From SFEL01 sp963640685 (GTDB lineage Bacteria > Bacillota > Clostridia > Christensenellales > CAG-138), in assembly GCA_963640685.1 (NCBI GenBank), contig CAVIAA010000043.1:1-6299 (forward strand): a DNA stretch of 6,299 nucleotides. The letters are read 5' to 3'. A program made the translations under genes and the position numbers. The stretch's first letter is position 1, and each line of letters starts with the position of its first letter. Positions 1-4,977 of the stretch are shown here, piece after piece. Under the pieces are notes generated by a model. The model saw only the letters and a list, made by a program, of their open reading frames with translations, made no database searches and was not told the origin of the DNA.

Positions 1-2
1 TC

Positions 3-158
3 AAGGTCGTCCGCGAGCAGACCGGCCTCGGCCTCAAGGAAGCCAAGGAAGTCGTTGATAACGCTCCCAAGGCCGTTAAGGAAGGCATCTCCAAGGAAGA
101 CGCCGAGAAGATCGCCGCCGCTTTCAAGGAAGTTGGCGCAACCTGCGAGATCAAGTAA
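3..158 (+). CDS. rplL: 50S ribosomal protein L7/L12, C-terminal part (5' end outside window)
   Basis: This is the last 51 codons of ribosomal protein L7/L12, the stalk protein of the large subunit that recruits translation GTPases. The visible part begins KVVREQTGLGLKEAKEVVD and ends GATCEIK before TAA at 156-158. It matches the conserved C-terminal globular domain of L7/L12: the K-x-V-R-x-x-T-G-L-G-L-K-E-A-K helix pair, the V-K-E-G-I-S-K-E-x-A turn, and the final G-A-x-x-E-(I/L)-K strand. The N-terminal dimerisation domain and hinge lie before the window. Codon choice is strongly biased (AAG, GAA, GCC, GTC), as expected of a highly expressed gene. Two intrinsic terminators follow directly, so this is the end of a transcription unit; rpoB, which often follows rplL, is absent. 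The family call is certain. Confidence 0.97.
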   Translation, partial: KVVREQTGLGLKEAKEVVDNAPKAVKEGISKEDAEKIAAAFKEVGATCEIK

Positions 159-172
159 GTATCGCGTTTACG

Positions 173-208
173 TCGGAGAAGCGGTCAAACCACTTCTCCG
201 ATTTTTTT
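173..208 (+). terminator. Intrinsic terminator of the rplL unit (first of two)
   Basis: A perfect 9-bp stem, TCGGAGAAG (173-181) with CTTCTCCGA (193-201), closes an 11-nt loop and is followed by seven T (202-208). It starts 14 nt after the rplL stop codon. Confidence 0.92.
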
Positions 209-225
209 CGCGTTTTGCCCCACTC

Positions 226-245
226 AGCCCTTTGCGGGCTTTTTT
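226..245 (+). terminator. Second, tandem intrinsic terminator after rplL
   Basis: A short stem, AGCCC (226-230) with GGGCT (236-240), closes a 5-nt loop and is followed by five T. It lies 17 nt after the first terminator's T-run and probably acts as a back-up to stop read-through from the highly expressed ribosomal operon. Confidence 0.7.
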
Positions 246-509
246 CATTTTGGTCTTGAAAAGCCATATTTATGATGATACCATGGAAATAAGATAATCA
301 GCATAAGGAGGCGAGTCGGTAAAATGAAAAAGCTCAAAAACCTGATCGTAACTGCGCTTGTGATCGCACTTGCGCTCGGCACACTCTCCGCTGCAGCGTT
401 TGCGGAGGGCAGCTCTGTTTTTAAGATCACTGCCCGCGTAAAAGGCAAGGGCGGCACGGTCGCTGTAAACGGCGGCGCTGCGGGCAAAACCGCAACTACC
501 TACTGCGCG

Positions 510-517
510 GATAGATA
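510..517 (+). repeat. GATA|GATA tandem at the frameshift point
   Basis: A 4-bp direct duplication (510-513 and 514-517) lies inside the only window (469-518) where the two frames of the secreted repeat protein overlap. Deleting one copy joins the frames as ...TYCAD-NCSVNLTA... with no stop. That fits a slippage-type duplication as the cause of the break, although a single-base insertion would also restore the frame. Confidence 0.6.
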
Positions 518-861
518 ATTGCAGCGTTAACCTGACCGCCATACCCGACGATGGCTACGAATTTGATAAATGGGTGGACGCAAAGGGCGAGACGGTCTCC
601 ACATACGTTTCCTTCAGCGTGTACAGCGTTCACGCGAGCGCGAGCTACACCGCATACTTTAAGGTTGACGACGGCAAGGCGGTAGTTTACGGCGGAGGCG
701 GCGGCAGCTTTGTTGAGCCGGAGAAAGAGATAGAAGTGCCGATAATAATTCCCATTGATGATGAGACAGACGATGCGCCGGTTGAGGAGCCTGCTCCGGA
801 AGAGGAAGTAAAGCAGGAAGAAGAGCAGAAAACCGAAGGTGAAGAAGAGCAGAATACAGCA

Positions 862-979
862 GAAGAGGACACAGTGAAGATAGATCAAATTTCGGTGAAA
901 GATGGCATTGAAGTAAGGGAAAAAGGAAACGAAGAGGACACAGTGAAGGTGGATCGAATCTCGGTGAAAGATGACATTG
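862..979 (+). repeat. 69-bp-period tandem repeat in the Glu-rich tail
   Basis: The 49 bases at 862-910 recur at 931-979 with five differences, all transitions. The period is exactly 69 bp, or 23 codons. The protein units begin EEDTVKIDQISVKDGI and EEDTVKVDRISVKDDI. The duplication keeps frame, so it was probably fixed while the tail was translated. Confidence 0.9.
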
Positions 980-1110
980 GTACAGGAGTAGGCGAAGAAG
1001 AGCCGCCGAAAAAGTCGATGGAAAGTGGCAATAGGGAAAGAGTAAATACGGAAAACGACCCCATCGACCCCACCGAAGCCAGCATCGACTAACACCAGCC
1101 TGTATAACGA

Positions 1111-1140
1111 AACTAAAAACAGCCCCGCTTTTGCGGGGCT
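1111..1140 (-). terminator. Terminator for the minus-strand cluster, possibly bidirectional
   Basis: A perfect 8-bp stem, AGCCCCGC (1121-1128) with GCGGGGCT (1133-1140), closes a TTTT loop. On the minus strand it is followed by GTTTTTAGTTT, a good U-run, 15 nt beyond the flavodoxin stop. On the plus strand it is followed only by GAATTTATT, so it is a weaker end for the secreted-protein gene converging from the other side. Confidence 0.85.
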
Positions 1141-1155
1141 GAATTTATTCGAGCA

Positions 1156-1632
1156 TCAGAGCCCGAGCCCTTTTACCCAGGCGGCGACATCTGCCGTTTT
1201 TCCGCCGCAGCGGAGCACGCTGCCCTCGAGCAGCCTTGCGCCCTTGCAGCTTGGCGCGAGCCTTTCGTTGGTCTTGCCCATGCCGCTGCTGCCGGAGGTT
1301 GCAAAGGGTATGACGGTCTTTCCTGAAAGGCTGCAGCTCTCAAGGAAGGTGTTGACGATGGTCGGCGCAACGTACCACCAGACCGGGAAGCCTACGAGAA
1401 TGGTGTCGTAGCCGCTTACGTCGATGGTATTTGCGATTTCCGGGCGGGAGGCGGGGTCGTTCATCTCAACCGTGCTGCGGGCGGTCTTGTCCATCCAGTC
1501 CAGGTCCGCCCTGGTATACGGAACCTTCGGAGCTATCTCGAAAATATCCGCATTTGCCGCCGCGGCAACAGCCCTTGCGACCTCTGCCGTTTCGCCGGAA
1601 GCGGAAAAATAAGCCACTAAGCATTTGCTCAT
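1156..1632 (-). CDS. Small flavodoxin (flavodoxin-like FMN protein)
   Basis: A 158-residue cytosolic flavodoxin-fold protein expected to bind FMN and carry electrons. The first strand and phosphate loop are visible as MSKCLVAYFSASGETAEVA, where residues 10-15 (SASGET) correspond to the T/S-x-T/S-G-x-T FMN phosphate site. The strand DTILVGFPVWWYVAP (residues 76-90) leads into the loop whose aromatic side chains normally stack on the flavin. A later strand, KTVIPFATSGSSGMG, is typical of the Flavodoxin_4-like subgroup. The start at 1632 is supported by AAGGAGG at 1643-1649 (10-nt spacing). It is the last gene of the minus-strand cluster and has its own promoter (1668-1695) and a terminator directly after it. 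The electron donor and acceptor cannot be read from the sequence; the clustered ferredoxin-flavodoxin and FMN oxidoreductase are candidates. Confidence 0.92.
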   Translation of the reverse strand: MSKCLVAYFSASGETAEVARAVAAAANADIFEIAPKVPYTRADLDWMDKTARSTVEMNDPASRPEIANTIDVSGYDTILVGFPVWWYVAPTIVNTFLESCSLSGKTVIPFATSGSSGMGKTNERLAPSCKGARLLEGSVLRCGGKTADVAAWVKGLGL

Positions 1633-1667
1633 AACATCTGTTCCTCCTTAAACTGGTCTATGCCTGT

Positions 1668-1695
1668 ATTGTACGCCGGTTTTGCGCGTTGTCAA
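1668..1695 (-). promoter_or_regulatory. Sigma-70/sigma-A promoter of the flavodoxin gene
   Basis: Read on the minus strand, a perfect -35 TTGACA (1695-1690) is followed after 16 nt by a -10 TACAAT (1673-1668, five of six to consensus). Transcription would start near 1661, leaving a leader of about 29 nt with the AAGGAGG site. The -35 box contains the TGA stop codon (1694-1692) of the upstream tag gene. Confidence 0.8.
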
Positions 1696-2252
1696 GGGCG
1701 CGGGCGGTATAAAAAGCAGCATTTTTCGTGGGAATATATCACGCCGACGGCCTGAAGATAGGCATAAATTATCGTTGTGCCGACGAACTTCATTCCGCGC
1801 CTTTTCAGATCCTTTGATATACCGTCCGACAGCTCGGAGCTTGTTTTGCCGGTTTCGTAAACCACCCTGCCGTCCGTCCAGCCCCGGAGGTAGCTTGAAA
1901 AGCTGCCGCGCTCATTTTGAATTTCACAGAACACCTGCGCGTTTTTGACCGCGGCCTGTATTTTCAGCCGGTTTCGTATGATGCCGGGGTCGTTTTGCAG
2001 CGAAAGCAGCTTTTCCTCGCCGTATTCGCGTATCTTTTCGGGGTCAAAGCCGTCAAACGCACTGCGGAACGCATCTCTTTTATTCAGCACGCACTCCCAC
2101 GACAGCCCCGCCTGAAAGCACTCGAGCAGCAGCATTTCAAAGAGCTTCCGGTCGTCATGCACCGGAACGCTCCATTCCTCATCGTGATAGCGGATATACC
2201 GCGGGTTGCTCGGGCTTGCCCAGCGGCAGCGGGGTTTGTCGGGGTACTGCAT
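1692..2252 (-). CDS. tag: DNA-3-methyladenine glycosylase I
   Basis: A 186-residue base-excision repair enzyme that removes 3-methyladenine from alkylated DNA, leaving an abasic site. The length is close to the E. coli enzyme (about 187). Family signatures run throughout: RCRWA (8-12), YHDEEWSVPVHDDRKLFEML (22-41), LECFQAGLSW (43-52) and MKFVGTTIIYAYLQAVG near the C-terminus. By alignment from memory to E. coli Tag, the zinc ligands correspond to C9, H23, H175 and C179, the base-recognition Glu to E44, and the conserved Trp to W52, so the active site appears intact. The ATG at 2252 has AAAGGAG at 2258-2264 (5-nt spacing). It lies 22 nt after the FMN oxidoreductase gene and is probably co-transcribed with it. 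Its stop codon lies within the promoter of the next gene. Confidence 0.97.
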   Translation of the reverse strand: MQYPDKPRCRWASPSNPRYIRYHDEEWSVPVHDDRKLFEMLLLECFQAGLSWECVLNKRDAFRSAFDGFDPEKIREYGEEKLLSLQNDPGIIRNRLKIQAAVKNAQVFCEIQNERGSFSSYLRGWTDGRVVYETGKTSSELSDGISKDLKRRGMKFVGTTIIYAYLQAVGVIYSHEKCCFLYRPRP

Positions 2253-2274
2253 AAGGGCTCCTTTGGCAAAAAAA

Positions 2275-2805
2275 TTATTTCAGGCCGTTCCCCAGCGCAT
2301 AGGCGGCGGCAAGGTCGCTTTCGCTCAAGTCCGCCGCGGAGGAGGCGCTTTTCGCGTTCATTATGCCGGCATTTTCCCAGCCGAGGTATTTAAGCATTTC
2401 CGTAAAGGACGCATTCGCGCCGGAGGCCGCCGAGATGTCGTCATCCGCCATAGCGGTCAGCAAAACGGCCTTTTTTCCGCCCATAAGCGCCTCGTTCTTC
2501 GCATAAAACCTGTCGATGACCGTCTTTATCTGCGCATTCATCGCAAAATAGTATATCGGCGAAACGAATGCCACCGCATCGGCACGGAGCAAATGCGGCT
2601 CCAGCGCCTTCATATCGTCATGGAACACGCATTCGCCGTCCTCGCGGCATTTATCGCAGCCGATACACGGGTGAACGGAGCGGAACGCCGCATCAAAGCG
2701 AAAAACGTCATGCCCCGCGTCCGCCGCGCCCTGAACAAACTTTTCTGCAAGCGCCGCCGTAGTTCCCTGCCTGTGCGCGCTGCCGGTTATCATTGCTATC
2801 TTCAT
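2275..2805 (-). CDS. NAD(P)H-dependent FMN oxidoreductase / iron-sulfur flavoprotein-like
   Basis: A 176-residue flavodoxin-fold protein of the NADPH-dependent FMN reductase group (PF03358-like). MKIAMITGSAHRQGTTAALA is the first strand and phosphate loop, and ADAVAFVSPIYYFAMNAQIK (75-94) is the flavin-facing segment. Between them is a compact cysteine cluster, C47-x2-C50-x2-C53-x5-C59 (PCIGCDKCREDGECVFHDDM). It matches the CX2CX2CX4-7C motif known for the [4Fe-4S] cluster of archaeal and bacterial iron-sulfur flavoprotein (Isf). Isf relatives shuttle electrons from ferredoxin and can reduce O2 or peroxide; that role here is inference. The ATG at 2805 has AAGGAGG at 2812-2818 (6-nt spacing). 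It lies 31 nt after the EFR1-type gene and 22 nt before tag, consistent with an operon. Whether a cluster is actually bound is not certain, since many family members have similar Cys patterns. Confidence 0.9.
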   Translation of the reverse strand: MKIAMITGSAHRQGTTAALAEKFVQGAADAGHDVFRFDAAFRSVHPCIGCDKCREDGECVFHDDMKALEPHLLRADAVAFVSPIYYFAMNAQIKTVIDRFYAKNEALMGGKKAVLLTAMADDDISAASGANASFTEMLKYLGWENAGIMNAKSASSAADLSESDLAAAYALGNGLK

Positions 2806-2836
2806 ATGCTGCCTCCTTATTGCTATTATAGTAAAA

Positions 2837-3595
2837 TTATTTCAATTTAAGACGCTCAAGGTTATACCGCGGCTTGCCGAGGCTGCGCCTGCCGTACTCG
2901 ATGGCCTCTGTTGGGCAGTAGCATATGCAGGCCATGCAGTGGGTGCAGCTGCTTCCCCAGGTTGGCCTGCCGCCCGCAAGGGTAATGTTGTTCAGCGGGC
3001 AGAGGGAAGCGCACCTGCCGCAGCCTGTGCAGGCGTCGCCTGCGTAAAACGGCTTTGCCTTTACGATATGGCGGTAGAACAGCCGGTTTACGGGGCCGCT
3101 TTGAATAATGCCTATAAGGCCTGTTTTGCGCTCGGAAAAAGGCTGACCGTCCCTTAGCCTGGCTATTACAGAAAGAATATCCGGCTCTGCGCGCTGAATA
3201 ATTTTTACGGCCTCGTCGTCCTGCGGGGCGTTGAAAACGGCGATGTAGTTTTCCGGCATGACTATCTGCGCCGTGCCCATATAGCAAAGGCGCTTCTGCT
3301 GCGCAATTTTGCGGTTATAGCCCGCCGCGCCGCCGATGCCGTCGCCGCAGTCCATAACGAACCATATGCGCTCCGCACCCGCGAGCTCGGTCTTTTGCAG
3401 CCAGCTTGAAGCTATGCGGGGTATGCGCCAGGCGTAGGTCGGCACGACGAGTATGACGTTTTGCCCCGTTACGACCGGCGGGAAGCTGCCCGCCTTTATG
3501 CTCTGGTTCAGGTCAAAAACATCATCATGCAGCGCCGCCGATAGCCTGCCTGCAATGTATCGGCTGTTGCCTGTTCCGGAAAAGCAAAGTATCAT
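2837..3595 (-). CDS. EFR1-type ferredoxin: flavodoxin domain fused to two [4Fe-4S] clusters
   Basis: A 252-residue cytosolic electron carrier that combines a flavodoxin-like N-terminus with a bacterial 2x[4Fe-4S] ferredoxin C-terminus. The protein begins MILCFSGTGNSRYIAGRL, with the FMN phosphate loop SGTGNS at residues 6-11. VVPTYAWRIPRIASSWL (50-66) is the flavin-side loop and helix. The ferredoxin part has C189-x2-C192-x2-C195-x3-C199-P and C217-x2-C220-x2-C223-x3-C227-P, followed by TEAIEY, so all eight cluster ligands and both prolines are present. This layout is that of the EFR1 family. The ATG at 3595 has AGGAGG at 3607-3612 (11-nt spacing). It is the first gene of the minus-strand cluster, downstream of a candidate extended -10 promoter. 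The protein probably exchanges electrons between ferredoxin-type carriers and flavin; its partners are unknown. Confidence 0.94.
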   Translation of the reverse strand: MILCFSGTGNSRYIAGRLSAALHDDVFDLNQSIKAGSFPPVVTGQNVILVVPTYAWRIPRIASSWLQKTELAGAERIWFVMDCGDGIGGAAGYNRKIAQQKRLCYMGTAQIVMPENYIAVFNAPQDDEAVKIIQRAEPDILSVIARLRDGQPFSERKTGLIGIIQSGPVNRLFYRHIVKAKPFYAGDACTGCGRCASLCPLNNITLAGGRPTWGSSCTHCMACICYCPTEAIEYGRRSLGKPRYNLERLKLK

Positions 3596-3656
3596 TTGTT
3601 AGTGTGCCTCCTAAAAGGGCCTGCAGTAAAGCTGAGCCCGGGGTATTATCCTAAAT

Positions 3657-3684
3657 ATAATAGCATATCGCGCGGGGTTTGCAA
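3657..3684 (-). promoter_or_regulatory. Candidate promoter of the redox/tag cluster
   Basis: On the minus strand, TTGCAA (3684-3679, four of six) is followed after 16 nt by TATTAT (3662-3657, five of six). The -10 is preceded by TGC, giving an extended -10. The leader to the ATG at 3595 would be about 55 nt. No operator or riboswitch fold was recognised in that leader. Confidence 0.5.
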
Positions 3685-3806
3685 GGCGCAGCCGCCGCTT
3701 AAAAAAGTTTTTTGGCTTTGAGGTTCGCTTAAGGAAGCTATGCTAACCTGTAATTGCGGAGCGCGAGGGGCGCCCGCGAAAAAGCTTTTGAAAAGAGGTA
3801 TTTATT
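3685..3806 (+). other. Upstream region of the glycine-repeat gene
   Basis: This divergent intergenic stretch holds A6-G-T6 (3701-3713), two direct copies of CGCTTAA (3696-3702 and 3726-3732, 30 bp apart), and a possible -10, TGTAAT (3749-3754), without a convincing -35. A GC-rich segment (3761-3778) can pair CGCG with CGCG around a 9-nt loop. AAAAGAGG (3791-3798) is the ribosome binding site, 8 nt before the ATG. The promoter and any operator are not firmly identified. Confidence 0.35.
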
Positions 3807-4148
3807 ATGAACACAAAGAAAATGATCGCTTCCGCTATCGCCGCAGTATCCCTGATGACCTGCGCTTCCGCTTTCGCAGCGGATATGCCGGCCGGCCTTA
3901 AGAACGGCCTCAAGAACGGCCTTGTAAACGGCGCTACCAGCGGCTATGTTCAGGGCATAAAAGAGGGCGAGGAGCTCAAGAAGGGCTATGTCAAGGGCTA
4001 CGCTAAGGGCATAAAAGAGGGCGAGGAGCTCAAGAAGGGTCTCGCAGGCGGCCTCAAGAACGGCGCTACCAAGGGTCTTACCAACGGCCTCCAGAACGGC
4101 CTCAAGAACAAGCTGGTGAACGGCAAGGTAAACGGAGAAAAGAAGTGA
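3807..4148 (+). CDS. Small secreted cationic protein made of glycine-led four-residue repeats
   Basis: A 113-residue protein with a clear Sec signal peptide: MNTKK, a hydrophobic core, then the AFA^AD cleavage site after residue 24. The mature part is about 89 residues and almost entirely periodic. Gly occurs every fourth residue at 30-54 (seven), 60-72 (four) and 78-110 (eight, with Lys replacing Gly at 102). The runs are joined by two identical GEELKK insertions that shift phase by two. Typical steps are GLKN, GLVN, GATS, GYVK, GIKE. The mature chain has 17 Lys against 8 acidic residues (about +9) and no Cys, Trp, Phe, His or Arg. The spacing resembles a glycine-zipper (GxxxG) stripe, or a turn-rich fibrous repeat because of the many Asn-Gly steps. 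I do not recognise the family. A ribosome binding site at 3791-3798 and a strong terminator after the gene support real expression as a single-gene unit. A membrane-active peptide, wall-binding protein or extracellular matrix component are all possible. Confidence 0.88.
   Translation: MNTKKMIASAIAAVSLMTCASAFAADMPAGLKNGLKNGLVNGATSGYVQGIKEGEELKKGYVKGYAKGIKEGEELKKGLAGGLKNGATKGLTNGLQNGLKNKLVNGKVNGEKK
3952..4039 (+). repeat. Exact 34-bp direct repeat within the glycine-repeat gene
   Basis: Bases 3952-3985 and 4006-4039 are identical over 34 bp with a 54-bp (18-codon) period. They encode the two GIKEGEELKKG segments. The identity includes third codon positions, which points to recent internal duplication or gene conversion. 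Confidence 0.93.
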
Positions 4149-4189
4149 TACGCTTTACAAAAGAGGCGTAAAGGGTAAAAAACAGAGCG

Positions 4190-4224
4190 AAAAGCGCGGG
4201 TCAGTTTACGGTCTGCGCTTTTTT
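4190..4224 (+). terminator. Strong intrinsic terminator of the glycine-repeat gene
   Basis: AAAAGCGC (4190-4197) pairs with GCGCTTTT (4215-4222). The stem extends through G-C and G-U pairs (GGGTC with GGTCT) to about 13 bp around a 7-nt loop, and the T-run continues to 4224. A second small inverted repeat, CTTTAC (4153-4158) with GTAAAG (4168-4173), lies just before it. Confidence 0.88.
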
Positions 4225-4227
4225 ATG

Positions 4228-4257
4228 CTGACAGGCGGCAGCGGTCTGTGATATATT
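4228..4257 (+). promoter_or_regulatory. Extended -10 promoter of the two-component operon
   Basis: A -35 CTGACA (4228-4233, five of six) is followed after 18 nt by a -10 TATATT (4252-4257, five of six), directly preceded by TGA as an extended -10. The start would be near 4264, about 39 nt before the regulator ATG. The -35 lies four bases after the T-run of the preceding terminator. ACAG (4231-4234) and CTGT (4246-4249) form an inverted repeat around the spacer that could be an operator; this is speculative. Confidence 0.65.
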
Positions 4258-4287
4258 TTTGAACAGGGCTCCGCTTTGGGGCTATTC

Positions 4288-4294
4288 AGGGAGG
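4288..4294 (+). promoter_or_regulatory. Ribosome binding site that sets the regulator start
   Basis: AGGGAGG lies 8 nt before the ATG at 4303. It therefore supports that ATG rather than the in-frame TTG at 4276, which would place this site inside the gene and add nine residues before the conserved MKILIAEDD start. Confidence 0.85.
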
Positions 4295-4302
4295 GCTTTC
4301 AT

Positions 4303-4977
4303 ATGAAGATACTGATCGCGGAGGACGACCCGTCGCTGCGCAGGGTGCTGAGTGCAATGCTGGAAAAAAGCGGATACAGCACGGACGCCGTCTGCAACGG
4401 CATTGAGGCGCTGGAGTACCTGCGCTCCGGCAGCTACGACGGAGTTATACTGGACATAATGATGCCCGGAATGGACGGGCTGCGGGTGCTTAAGACCATC
4501 CGCGGCGAGAAAAACGCCGTTCCGGTGCTGATGCTCACGGCAAAGGCGGAGATCGACGACAGGGTAGCGGGGCTGGATACCGGCGCGAACGATTATCTGG
4601 TAAAGCCCTTTGACCTGCGGGAGCTGCTTGCGCGGCTGCGCGTGCTGACCAGAAAGGCGGAGGTTCAGCAGGCCAACGCCCTGGAGCTTGGCAACACAAG
4701 GCTGGATACCGGCGCATTCACTCTCTCCGCACCAAAGGGAAGCTATAAGCTCGCAAACAAGGAATATCAGACCATGCTGCTGCTTATGCGTGAGCACGAC
4801 GTGCTGCTCCCGCCCGGCCGCTTTCTCGAGAACATATGGGACCCGGACAGCAGGGCGGAGGAAAACACGGTTTGGACGTATATATCCTACCTCAGGCGCA
4901 AGCTTACCGCCATAGGCTCGGACCTACAGATAACCACCCGCCGCAACGCCGGCTATATTCTGGAGAAAAAGCAATGA
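4303..4977 (+). CDS. OmpR/PhoB-family response regulator
   Basis: A 224-residue cytosolic DNA-binding regulator. The receiver domain (about 1-115) has the acidic pair D8-D9, phospho-acceptor D51 in VILDIMMPGMDG, T79 in MLTAKAE and K101 in YLVKPFDLRELLARL, so all residues needed for phosphorylation are present. The C-terminal winged-helix domain (about 127-222) shows YKLANKEYQTMLLLM, then FLENIW, the recognition region ENTVWTYISYLRRKL, and the wing ending TTRRNAGYILE. The length is usual for the family. The TGA stop overlaps the ATG of the histidine kinase (ATGA, 4974-4977), so the pair is translationally coupled and is almost certainly a cognate system. Its promoter follows the terminator of the secreted glycine-repeat gene directly. 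Target genes cannot be read from the sequence; the adjacent exoprotein gene or self-regulation are the simplest guesses. Confidence 0.97.
   Translation: MKILIAEDDPSLRRVLSAMLEKSGYSTDAVCNGIEALEYLRSGSYDGVILDIMMPGMDGLRVLKTIRGEKNAVPVLMLTAKAEIDDRVAGLDTGANDYLVKPFDLRELLARLRVLTRKAEVQQANALELGNTRLDTGAFTLSAPKGSYKLANKEYQTMLLLMREHDVLLPPGRFLENIWDPDSRAEENTVWTYISYLRRKLTAIGSDLQITTRRNAGYILEKKQ

Larger units (their letters stand above)
324..1092 (+). pseudogene. Secreted InlB-B-type repeat protein with Glu-rich tail, broken by a +1 frameshift
   Basis: Two abutting frames make one protein. Frame one starts at ATG 324 with AAGGAGG at 305-311 (a long 12-nt spacing). It encodes a Sec signal peptide (MKKLKN, a hydrophobic core, then AFA^EG at residues 25-29) and the first strand of a repeat domain (GKGGTVAVNGGAAGKTAT), and stops at TAA 516-518. 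The next frame is open from 469 to the TAA at 1090-1092 but has no RBS-supported start. It continues the same domain: SVNLTAIPDDGYEFDKWVD, then SYTAYF. The GGTV...LTAxPDDGYEFDKW...YTAxF order is typical of the divergent InlB B-repeat / Flg_new_2 domains of Firmicute exoproteins. The rest is a Glu/Lys/Val-rich low-complexity tail with a 23-residue tandem repeat. There is no LPXTG or other anchor, so an intact product would be released. Removing one GATA copy gives about 254 residues. Pseudogene, phase-variable gene, programmed shift or sequencing error are all possible. The function is unknown. Confidence 0.75.

Noticed and set aside
271..276. TATGAT as a -10 for the secreted repeat-protein gene
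   Set aside because: It is five of six to consensus, but the only -35 candidates (TTGGTC at 15 nt, TTTTGG at 17 nt) are poor. A promoter must lie in 246-300, but I cannot place it with confidence.
496..1095. A 199-codon open frame on the minus strand opposite the secreted repeat protein
   Set aside because: It mirrors the purine-rich Glu/Lys tail, producing an artificial Phe/Leu/Ser-rich sequence. There is no supporting ribosome binding site, and the plus strand has a signal peptide and a recognisable domain.
2825..2830. Perfect TATAAT on the minus strand before the FMN oxidoreductase gene
   Set aside because: No -35 match is found at 16-18 nt, and transcription would start at the ribosome binding site itself, leaving almost no leader. 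It is more likely chance in an AT-rich gap.
2206..2850. A 214-codon open frame on the plus strand
   Set aside because: It lies antisense to the start of tag and the entire FMN oxidoreductase gene, both of which have clear family motifs and ribosome binding sites. The translation is Arg/Ala-rich with no recognisable motif.
3807..4148. CRISPR-like or tandem-repeat array reading of the repetitive DNA
   Set aside because: The repeats are in-frame codon repeats inside a gene with a signal peptide and ribosome binding site. There are no unique spacers of even length.
4276..4302. Upstream TTG start for the response regulator
   Set aside because: The AGGGAGG ribosome binding site lies between this TTG and the ATG at 4303, at correct spacing for the ATG, and the family begins at MKIL.
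4282..4797. A 171-codon minus-strand open frame
   Set aside because: It is the reverse complement of the response regulator, which has all receiver-domain residues. It is a GC-rich codon shadow.
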